From assembly GCA_034440575.1 (NCBI GenBank), contig JAOTOL010001659.1, forward strand, positions 3,590,001 through 3,654,000: DNA of 64,000 nucleotides, written 5' to 3'. Position 1 is the first letter of the stretch. Every line of letters starts with the position of its first letter. A program made the position numbers and the translations under genes. This document shows positions 46,390 to 58,980 of this stretch, one piece after another. Source of the stretch: Imbricaverruca yamaguchii (taxonomy: Eukaryota; Arthropoda; Thecostraca; Neoverrucidae). Below the pieces are notes generated by a model. It had not been told where the DNA came from, searched no databases, and saw only the letters and a program-made list of their open reading frames with translations.

Positions 46390-47204
46390 AACGATCGTCG
46401 ATGCAGCAGTGGATAACGGCGCCGCCGAACGGGCAGGAATGGCTGTCGATTGAGATGAAGCTGCGCGTGTTCAACTAAACCTAGATAACCTAGATAACTG
46501 AACAGACAGAGCGCAAGATATGTTAAGCATAACGGTGTGCAACTTGAGGCTGGAGGTGAGGAATTCAAATATGCAATGTAAGGAAGTAAACTGAATATCA
46601 TTGAAGAAGAAACAACTTAGAAGTGTTCCTCTCGAGGAACCTAAAATCAGAAAAACCGTGTACCTCAGCTAGAAACATGTCGATTGGAATGCTAGGAATC
46701 GTTCCTTGTAACGTTAGATATAACACCAAGGAATTTATCGGGAAAATAATGGTCATGGTTCCCACTTGGAATATTGTGCGAGTGCATTAAACCCTTCATT
46801 AATAAGGGATATGAATATGCTAGAACATGTTAAGCTCAAAGATACCAGGCTTCCAGCATGCTCCGCAACCTAGAATGTGGGGACTGGCTTACTGTAACAG
46901 AAATGTGTTTACTGAAGAAGATAATATTATAGGGCTGATGTGACTGAGATAATTAACACAGATAAAAGGAGGGATCTCAACAATATAAACAATTCTCTTC
47001 AACTTAGGGAATCAACCAGGAGTCATCATTTCATTTTAGAGATGCCAAGATATCAGACACCTAATGTCGACAGGTCTCCAGTCAAAGAGTGGTTGGTCAA
47101 TGTGACAAGCTGCCTATTACAGTGGGCAGTACTTCATGTTCTGTATTTCAAAGTACAGTGAACCCGTTCCATGCATTTACATGTACGGTTTGTTTTGTAA
47201 TTAT
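46390..47204. other. anonymous AT-rich sequence
   Basis: Nothing recognised. Confidence 0.5.
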
Positions 47205-48386
47205 AAGTCGTGCGCATTAGTTCGGGATGAAAATTGGGGGTGGACGGGGTGAAATTAATGCCAGTTGGTGTTCTCTCTGCAGTTCCGTGTAGGATGGGCC
47301 TCCCATCTCTTGAAGACTTGGAACCTCTGATGTGTTAAATCATGCTATAAATTGGGAATTATGCTAGTAGCAGGTGTATCTGGCGCTGGATTCAGTGCCG
47401 ACATTAGGGCATGCGATGCTGAATATATTGGCCATATTGGCACAATGTGATCGATAGTTATTTTCCAAGAACTTATAAAAAATATTGATTACGGTTTTTC
47501 AGACATTTACTTCCTCTTCTTATAGCATCTTTACGTTAGGCACTTTACTCGAACTGCCCCCTATGACCACTGTTAAACGTCACACCTTGGTATGTCCTAT
47601 GACATAAATAAATAATCACACAGTTTTCCCTCTTTATATTTCATCTTCATGATGTAACGCAACAAGATCACATCCAATCAGAAGTTTAACAACCGCATGC
47701 ATTTTCCCTTCATTTGATTTTTTCCATGATACAAATCCAACAGATGTTCATCATCGTTTAAGCATCATATTTGTTTTCACGAATTGCACTGCATGAGCCG
47801 AGAAGTACCAAATCCCATATCACTATCAAAATGTATGCAAATATATCGCACAAATGTTAACCGATGGGAAGGTGTCATGTGATAAGATGTCCTGGTAGCT
47901 CAGATGCAGTGCCTGTATGTAACACATAGGTCTCGGGTTAGATTCCAGTTAGCGGAGCCTTTGCCGGGCTCCATATACCTTGAGCCGCTGGTGCCCCATG
48001 CTCTCGATGCAGCATCATCCCCATGTATTTATTTCGCTCCAAAATATCATCAAAGAAGCGCACGACCCACAGCCATATTTTGTATACATGGCAGGCCATT
48101 ATTTTCGCCACTCCATTAGCATTTTTAGTAACAATCCTTTGGTAAAATAGCATTTTATATCTTGCGTGCAGTGCAAACCTGGCGGCACACGGTCACGGCC
48201 GGAAACATTCATAGCTGATGAGTATAGACAGGATAATGACGTTGATGATCACAACACTGCATATGTGATTCCACAAGAGCGGGAATATTTGAGTGGATGG
48301 TGACGTATTGTAGTGCATGATATCGTATGCCAAAAGACTATAAACTCCGGCGGTGGAGGACCCTGAGGAATTTTTGCATTCCATCC
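47205..48386 (+). repeat. 1.18-kb tandem duplication, copy 1
   Basis: It starts AAGTCGTGCGCATTAG and is repeated in full from 48387 with only scattered substitutions and a few 1-2-bp indels. It contains one tRNA-like sequence. No ORF over 75 codons and no terminal inverted repeats are visible. Confidence 0.95.
47890..47950 (+). tRNA. tRNA-like sequence (pseudogene or SINE head), copy 1
   Basis: Box A-like TAGCTCAGATG (47896-47906) and box B-like GGTTAGATTCC (47936-47946) are 29 nt apart. A possible anticodon arm pairs CCTGT with ACATAGG imperfectly around the loop. The acceptor stem does not close and box B lacks the usual C, so it is not a functional tRNA by eye. Confidence 0.45.
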
Positions 48387-49561
48387 AAGTCGTGCGCATT
48401 AGTTGGGGATGAAAATTGGGGGTGGACGGGGTGAGATTAATGCCAGTTGGTGTTCTCTCTGCAGTTCCGTGTAGGATGGGCCCCCGTCTATTGAAGTCTT
48501 GGAACCTCTGATGTGTTAATTCATGCTATAAATTGGGAATTATGCTAGTAGCAGGTGTATTTGGCGCTGGATTCAGTGCCGACATTAGGGCATGCGATGC
48601 GGAATATATGGGCCATATTGGCACAATGTAATCGATAGTTATTTTCCAAGAACTTATAAAAAATATTGATTACGGAGTTTCAGACATTTACTTCCTCTTC
48701 TTAAAGCATCTTTACGTTAGGCACTTTACTCGAACTGCCCCCTATGACCACTGTTAAACGTCACACCTTGGTATGTCCTATGACATAAATAAATAATCAC
48801 ATAGTTTTCCCTCTTTATATTTCATCTTGATGATGCAACGCAACAAGATCACATCCAATCAGAAGTTTAACAACCGCATGCATTTTCGCTTCATTTGATT
48901 TTTTCCATGATACAAATCCAACAGATGTTCATCATCGTTTAAGCATCATATTTGTTTTCACGAATTGCACTGCATGAGCCGAGAAGTACCAAATCCCATA
49001 TCACTATCAAAATGTATGCAAATATATCGCACAAATACATACCGATGGGAAGGTGTCATGTGCTAAGATGTCCTGGTAGCTCAGATGCAGTGCCTGTATG
49101 TAACACATAGGTCTCGGGTTAGATTCCAGTTAGTGGAGCCTTTGCCGGGCTCCATATACCTTGAGCCGCTGGTGCCCCATGCTCTCGATGCAGCATCATC
49201 CCCATGTATTTATTTCGCTCCAAAATATCATCAAAGAAGCGCACGACCCACAACCATATTTTGTATACATGGCAGGCCATTATTTTCGCCACTCCATTAG
49301 CATTTTTAGTAACAATCCTTTGGTAAAATAGCATTTTATATCTTGCGTGCAGTGCAAACCTGGCGGCACACGGTCACGGCCGGAAACATTCATAGCTGAT
49401 GAGTATAGACAGGATAATGACGTTGATGATCACAACACTGCATATGTGATTCCACAAGAGCGGGAATATTTGAGTGGATGGTGACGTATTGTAGTGCATG
49501 ATATCGTATGCCAAAAGACTATAAACTCCGGCGGTGGAGGACCCTGAGGGGATTTTTGCAA
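48387..49561 (+). repeat. 1.18-kb tandem duplication, copy 2
   Basis: It follows copy 1 without a spacer; the offset between matching positions is 1181-1182 bp throughout. It ends near GATTTTTGCA, just after CGGCGGTGGAGGACCCTGAG, which is shared with copy 1. Confidence 0.95.
49071..49131 (+). tRNA. tRNA-like sequence (pseudogene or SINE head), copy 2
   Basis: Identical to the copy at 47890 over box A, anticodon-like arm and box B (GGTTAGATTCC at 49117-49127). It was duplicated with the surrounding 1.18 kb rather than inserted independently. Confidence 0.45.
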
Positions 49562-52350
49562 ATTTGTAAAGCTTTGCGTGGACCTTGGATGCTTCAGATT
49601 AAATGGCAACAACCAGTTAGGACAGCTGGATGGTCTGGCTATGAACTAAACGCTTAGCAAGGTCTTCCCAGTCTATATATGGATACTTCTGAAGTGAGCC
49701 ACTTTCGAGTTATTTATGCAACGACTCGACTTGGCTGCGATATGTTGATGACTTCATTGCATTCGCGCTGGAGACCATTGACCTGACGTTTGTCCTGATA
49801 TACTTGAATGCTGCAGAGCAAGCGAGACAGTTCACGATGGTGGATGGGGGACAAAGCGGGCGACTTCCTTTCCGAGATGCAATGGTGTGATGCACTGAAC
49901 AGGTACTGAAGCTATCGGTGTACAGGTAATCCATTGGCACGAACGGCCTAATTCATTGTTGCTTTGCATATAGCGCTAAAATGAAGTCAAATTTCCTTTA
50001 GGTTTTACCTATGGGCCCTTCAATTCTGCTCCTTCATTTCGAATCTCGACCCGCTCCTTCGCTGGGTGGTCCGGCGGTGGATAGCTATATGAAAAGAAGA
50101 ATCTGGTATGTCCCAGCCGTTAGTCTGGACAATGGTGGAGAAAGTGAACCATATGTAATGTATGTGCGTGCTTTTCATCCCATTCTATCTCTAAACTGTC
50201 TCTTTTGGCCTCTATGGTCAATTTTTCAAAGGCCGCATCAGAATAAAGGAAGTCGACGCGTCCAACACCACACCGTTATCAATTCCATGAACCGGCAGAA
50301 CTCGTTCAATCTCGGCGATGGGTTCTGAAGGCGGCCCTTCTGCCGGCACGAACACCTCGGCCGAATCGCTTTCAATAACCATCACGGCGGCGGAAATGAA
50401 TCACCCTCGTCTGCGCCGTCAACTGTCGTCATCACAGCGGCTCGCAGCTCACCGAATCGAGCGCCGCAGATGAATGGCGAGCACGTCGGCGTGATTGGAC
50501 GGCCGTGGTCAGCGGTGGCGGGCGCTCCAGCGTCCACCGCCGGCCGGCGCTTCCGTGCCGGCAGGTCGGCTGAGCTGTCGCCTCGCTCGGCTTTTGCGGC
50601 TATATATTCCTCACCCATGGCGACACTTCCGGACTGGTCTGAATAGACGAATCGTGCAGCTCGCAGAAGTGTGTATGGCTTGCTAGATCTGAGCTGCGGC
50701 GTCAGGCGGAAATTAAAGTTCGGGACAGTGCTGGCGTTATTGGAAAAGGTGTGACCGGAAGGTATATCAATGGGCTTCACTGCGGGGCTGAGCACCTCGG
50801 TTAGGACGAATTATCGGCTGTGTTGGTTATTTTGTAGCTGGCAATAAGATTTTGTCGAGATCGCCAGACAAAATAAATGCTAAGCAGTTCCACGGCGATA
50901 TTTGCAGTTCAGCTGAGAAGTGGAAAGTACGTATTTAAGTTGATACAGTCAGCGAAGCAAATGTAACCATCGCTGGTGCCACTTGACATATTGGTCTTTT
51001 ATGGTTTGCCAGAAAGACCTCGAGCAATTGGAAACCAAAGGATGGCATACATAGTCGCGATGGTGGAGCACAATAGAGCTTTCACAACGATTTTGTCATC
51101 GCCTATGTATATGTCGGTGCTCGTCGGTCTTGAAGGTGAGGCAGTCAGACAATAGGCAGTTTTACAGCAGTAATTTGCTTATTGGCAGTAGGTCGTTGAG
51201 AGTTGTTTTTATTGTAAATTACACGATGTTTGTTCGAACGAAAATATTCAAGATAATAACGACAAACATTCGTTATAAATAATATAATATTACGCAGTGA
51301 TTACTTTAAATTATGAATCATATTTAACGCAATCACAAGAGCCAATTGTTGTTTCGTTATGAGCAGGAAACGGCGCTAGGCGAAATAGCTTCTGGCGTAA
51401 TTTAAATTAAACCAATTTATGTTCCCAAACCTACTATACCCTCCTATGCAGCAATCCAACAAACCAATCTGCTTACCAGCGTCCTACTCGTGATTGTGGT
51501 GCGAATATTTGCTGTTTGGGCTGTGTAAACATGCCAGGAGTACCAGGCATGGGTGTATTCACTTGGTGACATCTTTTAGGCATGCCTTTGTTGTCATTTC
51601 ATTCATTGTTGTCCAGGAAACAGCTTTTACCGCACCACTCACTAATTTAACCATAGGGCTAATGTTGTCATCTGGCAGAGCTGCCAGATGACATAGCGTA
51701 TAGCTACAACGTATAGCTCTATACGTTGGGCTAGTAAAGGTTAATGCAGTCTCCACGCGAACCAGCAAACGGATCGTTATTTGCTGATATTTGCACTTTT
51801 ATAGGTTTTTTTTTCAGCAGCCTACCAAAAGTTGTTTTATGACCGAATGTGTTGTGGGAACTACAATTACAGGTCGGTTCTAATTTATGCTGATGATTAT
51901 GCCAAGTATGCTCGCTCGACTTTGCCACTGGGCCCACGTGACCTGGGAGCAAAAAGTCGCCGTAAAACCGCCTAATTCTTCAAGCATCCCAATCGCCACC
52001 ATCATAATTTGTCGCATCATAATACAGGATTTCCGGCGATGTTTGTCGATGTTGTAGCACAGGAATGAGGAATGATCACGGACGGGTGTGTGCAGGACGC
52101 GGGCCGAACATTTGGCTGTGGACCGGCTGCTGATGATGCGGTTCGGGTCGGTGGCAACACATCGATCGGTTGCCGACATTCCAGCGTCGAAAGCGGGCCA
52201 GTGTATTTTGACCGTATCGGGCGCGGCGTCATTGGCAGCATTAGCATTCGAGTCACCCAACAAATACACTAGCCGGCCCACCAACTAGGCCTCGCGCAGC
52301 TGCTCTCCGAGCAGGCCAATGGTGCCATCGGCAGACTGGCTATTATGCGG
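49562..52350. other. anonymous sequence, 2.8 kb
   Basis: No known gene. A GC-rich patch at 50330-50670 holds a 137-codon minus ORF with no recognisable domain. A TATATA motif near 50602-50607 sits in GC-rich sequence and could be a core-promoter element, but nothing supports it further. Confidence 0.35.
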
Positions 52351-52351
52351 T

Positions 52352-52676
52352 CCCGATATCCAACCATCAAGTAAGCCATACCCACACTATGGGCATATGG
52401 TCAACACCCTACCACTCAGCAAGCCCTACCCACGGGCTGGGTATGCCGGGTATATGGGTCCCAAAACCCAATAAAACACTTCTCACAGACTGGGACTTGG
52501 GACCTAATACCCTATTATTTTCCAAACACTATTCACAGACTGAGTATGAGGTCACAATGCCACGCTATTAAGCAAACTCTACCGACAGACTGGGTATGTG
52601 GTCGCAGCAGCCTATCCATCAGTAAGGGCTACCTACAGACTTGGAATGGGGATCCAACACCCTACACCTAAGTAAA
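52352..52676. repeat. diverged ~55-60-bp minisatellite, about 6 copies
   Basis: Recurring landmarks are CAGACTGGGTATGTGGTC, CAACACCCTAC or its variants, and a YAGYAAGCCCTACC-type segment. Copies are diverged, and spacing is about 55-60 bp. Confidence 0.75.
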
Positions 52677-53157
52677 GCCGTTTCATATTTGCTCCCGCAT
52701 GGGCAGATACTAAAATTTGCAGTGTCTATTAATCAGATTAGAGGTTATCAATAGGCATAGTCAATGAAATGACAAACAACTGCTTCTTTCGAACATGAAG
52801 CAGCAACATGTGGTAGGGCCAAGCATGAGTGCAGACACCTTGTGGCATGACTTACCCTGATAAATTAGCTTCAGAACAATTGAAAATCTGATTTCGAATA
52901 CTATATGTCAATGAAATGCTTGAGTTACTAAAGAATACTTCGTTGATCTGCTGTAGTAAGTAATAAACAATAACAAATAACAAATAGTAAATAGTAAATA
53001 GAATACTTTGCTGATCTGCTGTTTTCAACAAGTAGTAAGAAAGGTAGTGTGGCACTATTGAAGGATGCATCGTCAGATTGGTCAGTGCATCGGGACGAAG
53101 CTACTGCCTGGAATGTTCAAATGGACATAAAAGGTACGTGATAGCAAGTACCCATAT
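52677..53157. other. anonymous AT-rich sequence
   Basis: Two short copies of GAATACTTYGYTGATCTGCTGT lie near 52934 and 53002. Nothing else recognised. Confidence 0.45.
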
Positions 53158-53159
53158 TG

Positions 53160-53308
53160 CTACCATGCAGACTGCATGGTGGCAGACTCTATGGATTTAA
53201 ATTAGGCAATGTGCCGATTGGAAAATGGTATACATGAAGTGAGAGCTTAATTGCGGTGAGCTGCGTACATACTGGTTCGGTAGCCCGCCTAATCTACCAT
53301 GCAGTTAC
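53160..53308 (+). repeat. dispersed ~145-bp repeat, copy 1
   Basis: The copy at 55333-55474 matches it at roughly 80-85 percent by eye. Shared blocks are TTTAAATTAGGCAATGTGCC, CTTAATTGCGGTGAG and CCGCCTAATCTACC. A CCATGCAG motif occurs at both ends and its complement near the left end, so it may be a small inverted-repeat transposable element. Confidence 0.7.
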
Positions 53309-54763
53309 AGACGATTCGAACACCCTTTTCATTGCTTGATATTCTACAACGAAATTACATAAGGGCGTATGAAACTCCGGTATACATATGTCCCAAGGAT
53401 ATATGTACACCTCAGATAGACCAATTACCCAAAGATTACGCCAACAGCACCAGCTGTTGAGGCTCAACGTAGCAGAAGTTACTAGTATATTGAAACATGT
53501 CTTAAGCGCATGCAAACGGAAACCATAAAATCAGTGACACACCAGCGATTGCTGCTTCCATTCTTCCATGCCATACAGATGACAGCCATACTATTCTTCC
53601 ATAATATGAGGAGAGTATTTGCTCATTTTGCCCTCAGGCGATCTTCCTGACTAGCAGCTTCTGTCGCCAACGTGGCAGCTAGGTTGCCAGGATTTACAAC
53701 CTCTGCAGCCGACACCAAGGCCAGACAACGCATGAAACACAACCTCGGATACCGACCGCCAATCTGCGGTTGAGGTTTCAGCGCCTGGGGGCGGAGCCGG
53801 TGTGCTCATGTTGGCTTACGGATGCACATCTCCTACACCAACACACAGGGGCGTTGTTTTATGTGCTTTTGAGGGGGCGAGTGTCACCTCAGTGTTGGCT
53901 TTACCCCTCACAATAACATTTAGCATGGGATCCTATGAACTGTGCACCCAAAATCCATTTCGGCCTGCACATTGCCGTAATGTATTTTCCCAAAATTATT
54001 TTCACAAATCAACACCCATGAATGCACCCTATGAGTGGTCTTGCTCTTTCCGATGTGTATGAACGAGTCGGCGAAGGGAATTCAGTTGAGCTGCAGCAGC
54101 CAGCAACAGAGCCAAACCGGCCGAGCGGCATGAACCAGCTGATCATGCGGGTCATCAAGTCGGGCCTGTCTCTTAATACTCGAAATGCAAGGCGTCCGCC
54201 GTGACCCTCGGGCGCGCCCGCCAGTCATCTGATCGACGCAGTCCGACTCGAAGCTGCCGCCCGCTCCCCGGACACAAACTTGAGGTCATTTTGGCAACAG
54301 CAAATCAACATTTGGCCCACATATCTCAAATACGATGGGTCGAGCCAGTAGAGCTTCAGGAGCGCCCATGCGATCATTTCGTGCCGCCTCGCGCAGTCGA
54401 AGGTTAGATCACGGCGCACTGACGTCAGCATATTTTGCAATTTGCTGCAATTTGCATCGGGCCAATTTCAGGATACTACCGCAGTGTGGTTTGGGCGGAC
54501 GCGACCAAAACCCGCGTGGTACCGGCCGATGGAATACAAGCACAGGCTCCTCAGCTGGCTTCAAAGGCACACGTTGAGTCGCCCTTCGTCACCGCCCCGG
54601 GATACCCTGCATCCCATAGCCCCGTGCGGTAGGAGCCACGGGACGTTCAGCATAGCATCCTCTTAAATAGTATATGATCATTGAAGAACAGGAGACGAAA
54701 GCTTGCACTGATTCAATTCGCGGCGGAAAAATCCGTGAATTTGCATGCAGTTAGGTTGAGACT
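53309..54763. other. anonymous sequence
   Basis: No gene recognised. GC-rich at 54100-54640, with overlapping ORFs on both strands and a TGACGTCA palindrome at 54420-54427. Confidence 0.4.
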
Positions 54764-55032
54764 ATCGTTCGCTATCCGCATGTTGACGTGTAGATAAGTT
54801 GAGGCCATTGCTCGATAGCCTTACGCCAATGTTAGATATATTGAAGCCGTCGCTCGATAGCCACCTGTCGACGTTTGCACAAGTTGAGGCATCGCTTGAT
54901 AGCCGCGTATTGGCGGATAGATAAGTTAATGTAGTCTCTCGATACTGCCTGTTGACGGGTAGATAAGTTGAGGCCATCCCCCACCTGTTGACGGGTAGAT
55001 ACGTTGAGGTCATCGCCAGATAGCCGCCTGTG
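54764..55032. repeat. about 43-bp minisatellite, about 6 copies
   Basis: The unit is close to CTGTTGACGGGTAGATAAGT followed by TGAGGCCATCGCTCGATAGCCGC. Spacing varies because of small deletions. Confidence 0.85.
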
Positions 55033-55332
55033 TCGGCATGATCCGTCAAATGATGCTCAGGATAGATTGGGTGGGCGGGAACAGTTAAATATCCAGTACT
55101 CGTCCAAGACCCAGTCAATGCCTTGCTAATGTGTCCGCAGAAGAACGCCATCGCTGGGCCCAGTCTGTCCAGTTCGGTGCTTTGCTAGTCTGCATGTTTG
55201 AAGCTCTCAGCACTTCGACAGCCCGTTCAGTCTGCGAGGTGAAGATCTTCAGGCGCCCTGGCAACTCAAAGCTCCTGATGGCCAAGTGTTGTGACGATTG
55301 TATGCCAACGAAAGCAAGCGAGTGCTATGCCA
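55033..55332. other. anonymous sequence
   Basis: Nothing recognised. Confidence 0.5.
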
Positions 55333-55474
55333 ACAACCATGCAGGCCGCAGCACTCTATGGCTTTAAATTAGGCAATGTGCCGATTTGATGGCGGGTATG
55401 CATAAAGTGAAAACTTAATTGCGGTGAGTTGCGTAAATGCTGGTTCGATTGACCGCCTAATCTACCGTGCAGTG
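55333..55474 (+). repeat. dispersed ~145-bp repeat, copy 2
   Basis: Partner of 53160-53308, in the same orientation. It is followed directly by the AT-rich simple sequence. Confidence 0.7.
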
Positions 55475-55478
55475 GCAA

Positions 55479-55635
55479 ATAATAAAATAATAACAATAAT
55501 AAATTAACGATAAATATAAATAAATAAATAAATGCATAATAATATAATATATATATAATATATAATATATAAATATGTAATAAATAATAATATAAAGAAA
55601 TATAAATAGATAAATAAATAAATAATTTATTTTAA
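55479..55635. repeat. AT-rich simple sequence (TAAA/ATAATA)n
   Basis: About 155 bp made almost entirely of A and T, with TAAATAAA and ATATAATAT repeats. Confidence 0.95.
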
Positions 55636-56215
55636 AAAAAACTATTTGAACGTAAAACTACGTACTATGAAACGTTTGGGTGAATTACGGTGGAGCGGAG
55701 CGGGATGGACCACCCACGTGAATGAATCGATGCTTGCATAATATCGCCAAAATAATATGTTTAATGCATTCCATACTGCATGTTTGTTTTGCCAACCCAA
55801 TAGCGGCATAATGACCGGCACGCGAATGCAAAACGATCTCAAATGAAATACGTAGATAAATCTTGCAGGTTTTGTCAAGGAGTGGCTCCGAAACTGAAGC
55901 CAAGCAAAAAAAAAAGAAGAAGAAAGAAAACAATCGGGTGTCAGTTCAGCCTAACAGGAGTAGGGGTATCGCCAGCAGTCTGGCAAGACCCTCCTGCAGT
56001 CTATCTAGTGAAGCAGAACCGAAGGTCGTGTGCATCTCCTAAAGGCATCTGTGGCTATAATTGCATATCACTATTCACATCAAAATTGGAAGTTGGAAAG
56101 TCCTCTAAGGTAGTGATTTTGGTACAAATCAAGTTGCGAACCTTAAATGGTCGCCTTTTCAACGTGGTGACTTTCCATGCACCTGAGAGGTGTTGGCCAC
56201 GACACGGCCAACATC
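55636..56215. other. anonymous sequence
   Basis: No gene recognised. The long plus ORF at 55843-56616 crosses an AT-rich to GC-rich boundary and a poly-C tract, which argues against it being real. Confidence 0.4.
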
Positions 56216-56730
56216 TAGGTCGGCACTACCGTAGTGACCCACCGTGCGACTGTCCCCATCTCCTCACTCCTGCAACACGCACTGCTACTCCCCCACCCCC
56301 TCCCGGCCGACGAATGGTGCGACTGCGCCCCCCCTGGGCGAGACAGCACGCCCGCCGAATACCGACCGGAAGGCGTTCGACACAGACGGACGCCTTACGG
56401 CTCGCGTCCAATGACGTCGCCGACTCGAGCCGCGGCTGGTGGTGGCGGGCCGACCCCCCCACCCCCCCCCCCCTCTTCGCGGGGGCGCTCGGTGAGTTCG
56501 GCGGATGCCATCGAGCCCGCCGGCAGATGTGCTTCTCGGACGAGCCGGGGCGTGATCGGGTCGTCACAGTGTTCCGCCCTGTGCGAGCCATCGGAAGCCT
56601 GCAGCCGGAAGCCTGATGGCTCGCACAGGGCGATCGCGCATCGCGTCGGGCTTCCGGGCCTTCGAATCCGGTGATGCTCGGCGGACCACCCCCGCGGCGG
56701 ATCGCTTCCTTGCTGTCGCCTCGCAGCGGT
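56216..56730. promoter_or_regulatory. CpG-rich block, possible CpG-island promoter
   Basis: GC- and CpG-dense sequence with sharp edges and ORFs open in several frames. It includes a poly-C tract at 56453-56472 and a 17-bp-arm inverted repeat at 56576-56631. No first exon, TATA or initiator could be assigned, so regulatory function is only inferred from composition. Confidence 0.25.
56576..56631. repeat. perfect inverted repeat, 17-bp arms, 22-bp spacer
   Basis: GCCCTGTGCGAGCCATC and its exact complement GATGGCTCGCACAGGGC flank a spacer containing two copies of GGAAGCCT around CTGCAGCC. Confidence 0.92.
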
Positions 56731-58680
56731 CGTTTCGCACATTTCAACTGGTCATAATGTACTTCCGCTCGCCTTATAGCAGTAAAGGAGGACATTATTC
56801 GGAGACCTCGAGGCCCTTTCCCCGCCGTTATGCGTATAGCTTCACCTCGGACAACGCAAGCTTTGTTAGCGGGCGCTGTCGTTAAATAGAGCTCATAAAT
56901 GCGTATTTTATGTGTTTATTTAGTACATACCAGCATATTCCATTCAATTGATGGGTGACTGGGGGACTGGCCGGAGTGGAGAGAGCGTTCACCTGTCATC
57001 ACCTCTACTGAGATCACCTTTGCTGATAAAGCGAGTTGTCCCAGAGCCCAGATATTTGCATGACGTGCAGACTACTTTCCACTGTGTGCATCAAGAGACC
57101 ACTATGCGCAAACGAGATGGGGAAAGTATATTGTGGCAAAATTGCATGGTAACCGCATGATCCTGCTGTGGTGCACGGCGGTCGTCGGGTGTGAGCAGAC
57201 GGTGAATCTACCTTCCCACAACGCTTATAAATAATTAAAATCAAAGCCACCGGAACACAATCGCTTAAAATAACACACCGAAACATACACCAAAATTCGG
57301 TCTATCATTCTACATGTTATTTTCGTGCCGCGCACCACCTGCACAATAATACTGCCACTTAGCCTCAGGCCTCCACCGCAGGAAGGTCAGGTCAGATCAG
57401 AACTCGCTCGAACGGTCGGCCTGCCCCTGAGCTGCAGTCAAGCGGCAGGTCCCGCTGAGACTCGCCACCTGTATTCAGCTGGACCGGCTGGCGCCGCGTA
57501 CCGACTTTTGTCCATCCTACTTGATTCTTTAATAGTTTCGAATTGGATCGAGGAAGTTGAAGGACCTTGGAGATCCGGGTGGGAAGACCGTCCTCGGAGA
57601 GGCCTCATTTGCCTGGCCTTGTTGCTGTTCCCACCCGTTGCATGAAAGCCGACTGGAACTCGGATGTCCAACTGACGGTTATGCTTCGCCGCAATCAATG
57701 TGCTGACTGGTTAGGGCCAGAGAGCGTAGCCGACCGAGCTCATGCTAAAGGATTATATCTTCTTCATCGGCTACTGCAGATTTGATAAGGCGCACATTCA
57801 TGGAAGCTTATAGTTGTTCTTTCTCTGGTGAGGTCAGATGCGTAATAATGCGCCTTATACAGATCACACATCAAGGGTATTGTATGTCGCTACCAGCTTA
57901 TTTCTGCCAACCAATGGTGTCGAATTTCTGATGGTGTGTGCCAACCCATAATGATCTCGGATATACATGGATCCTAACTCACTACCCCCGCATCGCTTCC
58001 ATCCGAAGACACGGCAGGCTATTTCACCATTGGATTACCCACATATCATCAGCTTAATTAAGAGCATCATTCTGCAGCTGCAATGTAAATTGCTTCACTC
58101 ATCAAGCGCCAACGGCCGGCCTTAATCACCGCCTCATCAGCCTCCCTCTAAAAAAACTCATGCGTTTTATGATAGGACTACAAAATGTGTTAGATTCGAA
58201 GCCTGTCGGATTGGTTTCGCCTACGCTTTGCCGCGATATCGTATTGGCCGTGATTCAAAGCGCCTACGGAAGTGCCAAATGTGGTCAATGACTCTGGAAA
58301 TGGAACCCAAACTCGTGAAAAAGGGATCACGCAAATCGGAAGTCATGTGTGCGGTGATTGGGCGAAATTCCTCCAAATAGCCGGGGTACTCGAGAGCGGG
58401 GTGAGGAGAGCGACGCTGAGTCGTGAGCCGAACTGTTACCAGCCGCCTTACCGGTCAGCCGGATATTGTTGTTACAGTGTGGGAATCCAGGCGAATAATC
58501 GCGCTGCAGCCTCCCGAGTATCAGTGCTGCAGTGAAAAGAGCAAAGAGAACCAATCTATAGCAGCATGGCCACAATCTTGCAACTGGGGTGTAAGCATAC
58601 AACTGAGCTCTAAATGAACGTACAGCTTTTGCAGCTACAATTTACAATTTGCAGGGCGGTGCAATATAGAGGGAAAACGA
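56731..58680. other. anonymous sequence
   Basis: Nothing recognised. Several overlapping ORFs of 60-106 codons have no known domain. Confidence 0.4.
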
Positions 58681-58980
58681 TCACCTGCATGCGAACACTC
58701 GAAACTGTTCAAGGTTGAAAAGATCTATGGCTGCAACCTGTATGGGGATATTGGTCCTGAATCGAGAGTCCAATTTAGCACGGAAACCCCACCAGAAATC
58801 CGCCAATGCAATGCCAATGCTCAAAAGAATACCTCTCCTAAGTACCAGGTCGGTTCGAATTGAAATGCACAGATCTTCGGACCACTTGAGGTTCCAGCAA
58901 GCAGCAGGGATCAAGAACAGCGCACATGACGTGATGGATTCCGACTTATTCACGAAGCTGGTGCGTTTGCTTATTCATCT
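58681..58980 (-). other. unrecognised ORF with hydrophobic stretches
   Basis: A minus-strand frame of about 98 codons is open after a stop near 58980. It includes two modestly hydrophobic stretches (TSCALFLIPAACW and RRGILLSIGIALADFWWGF). A CAG-GTGATC donor-like site lies at its end. The plus strand is also open over the same DNA (89 codons), which weakens the case. I do not recognise a family. Confidence 0.15.

Noticed and set aside
55843..56616. 257-codon plus ORF
   Set aside because: It spans a sharp AT-to-GC composition boundary, a purine-rich run and a poly-C tract, and shows no known domain on reading.
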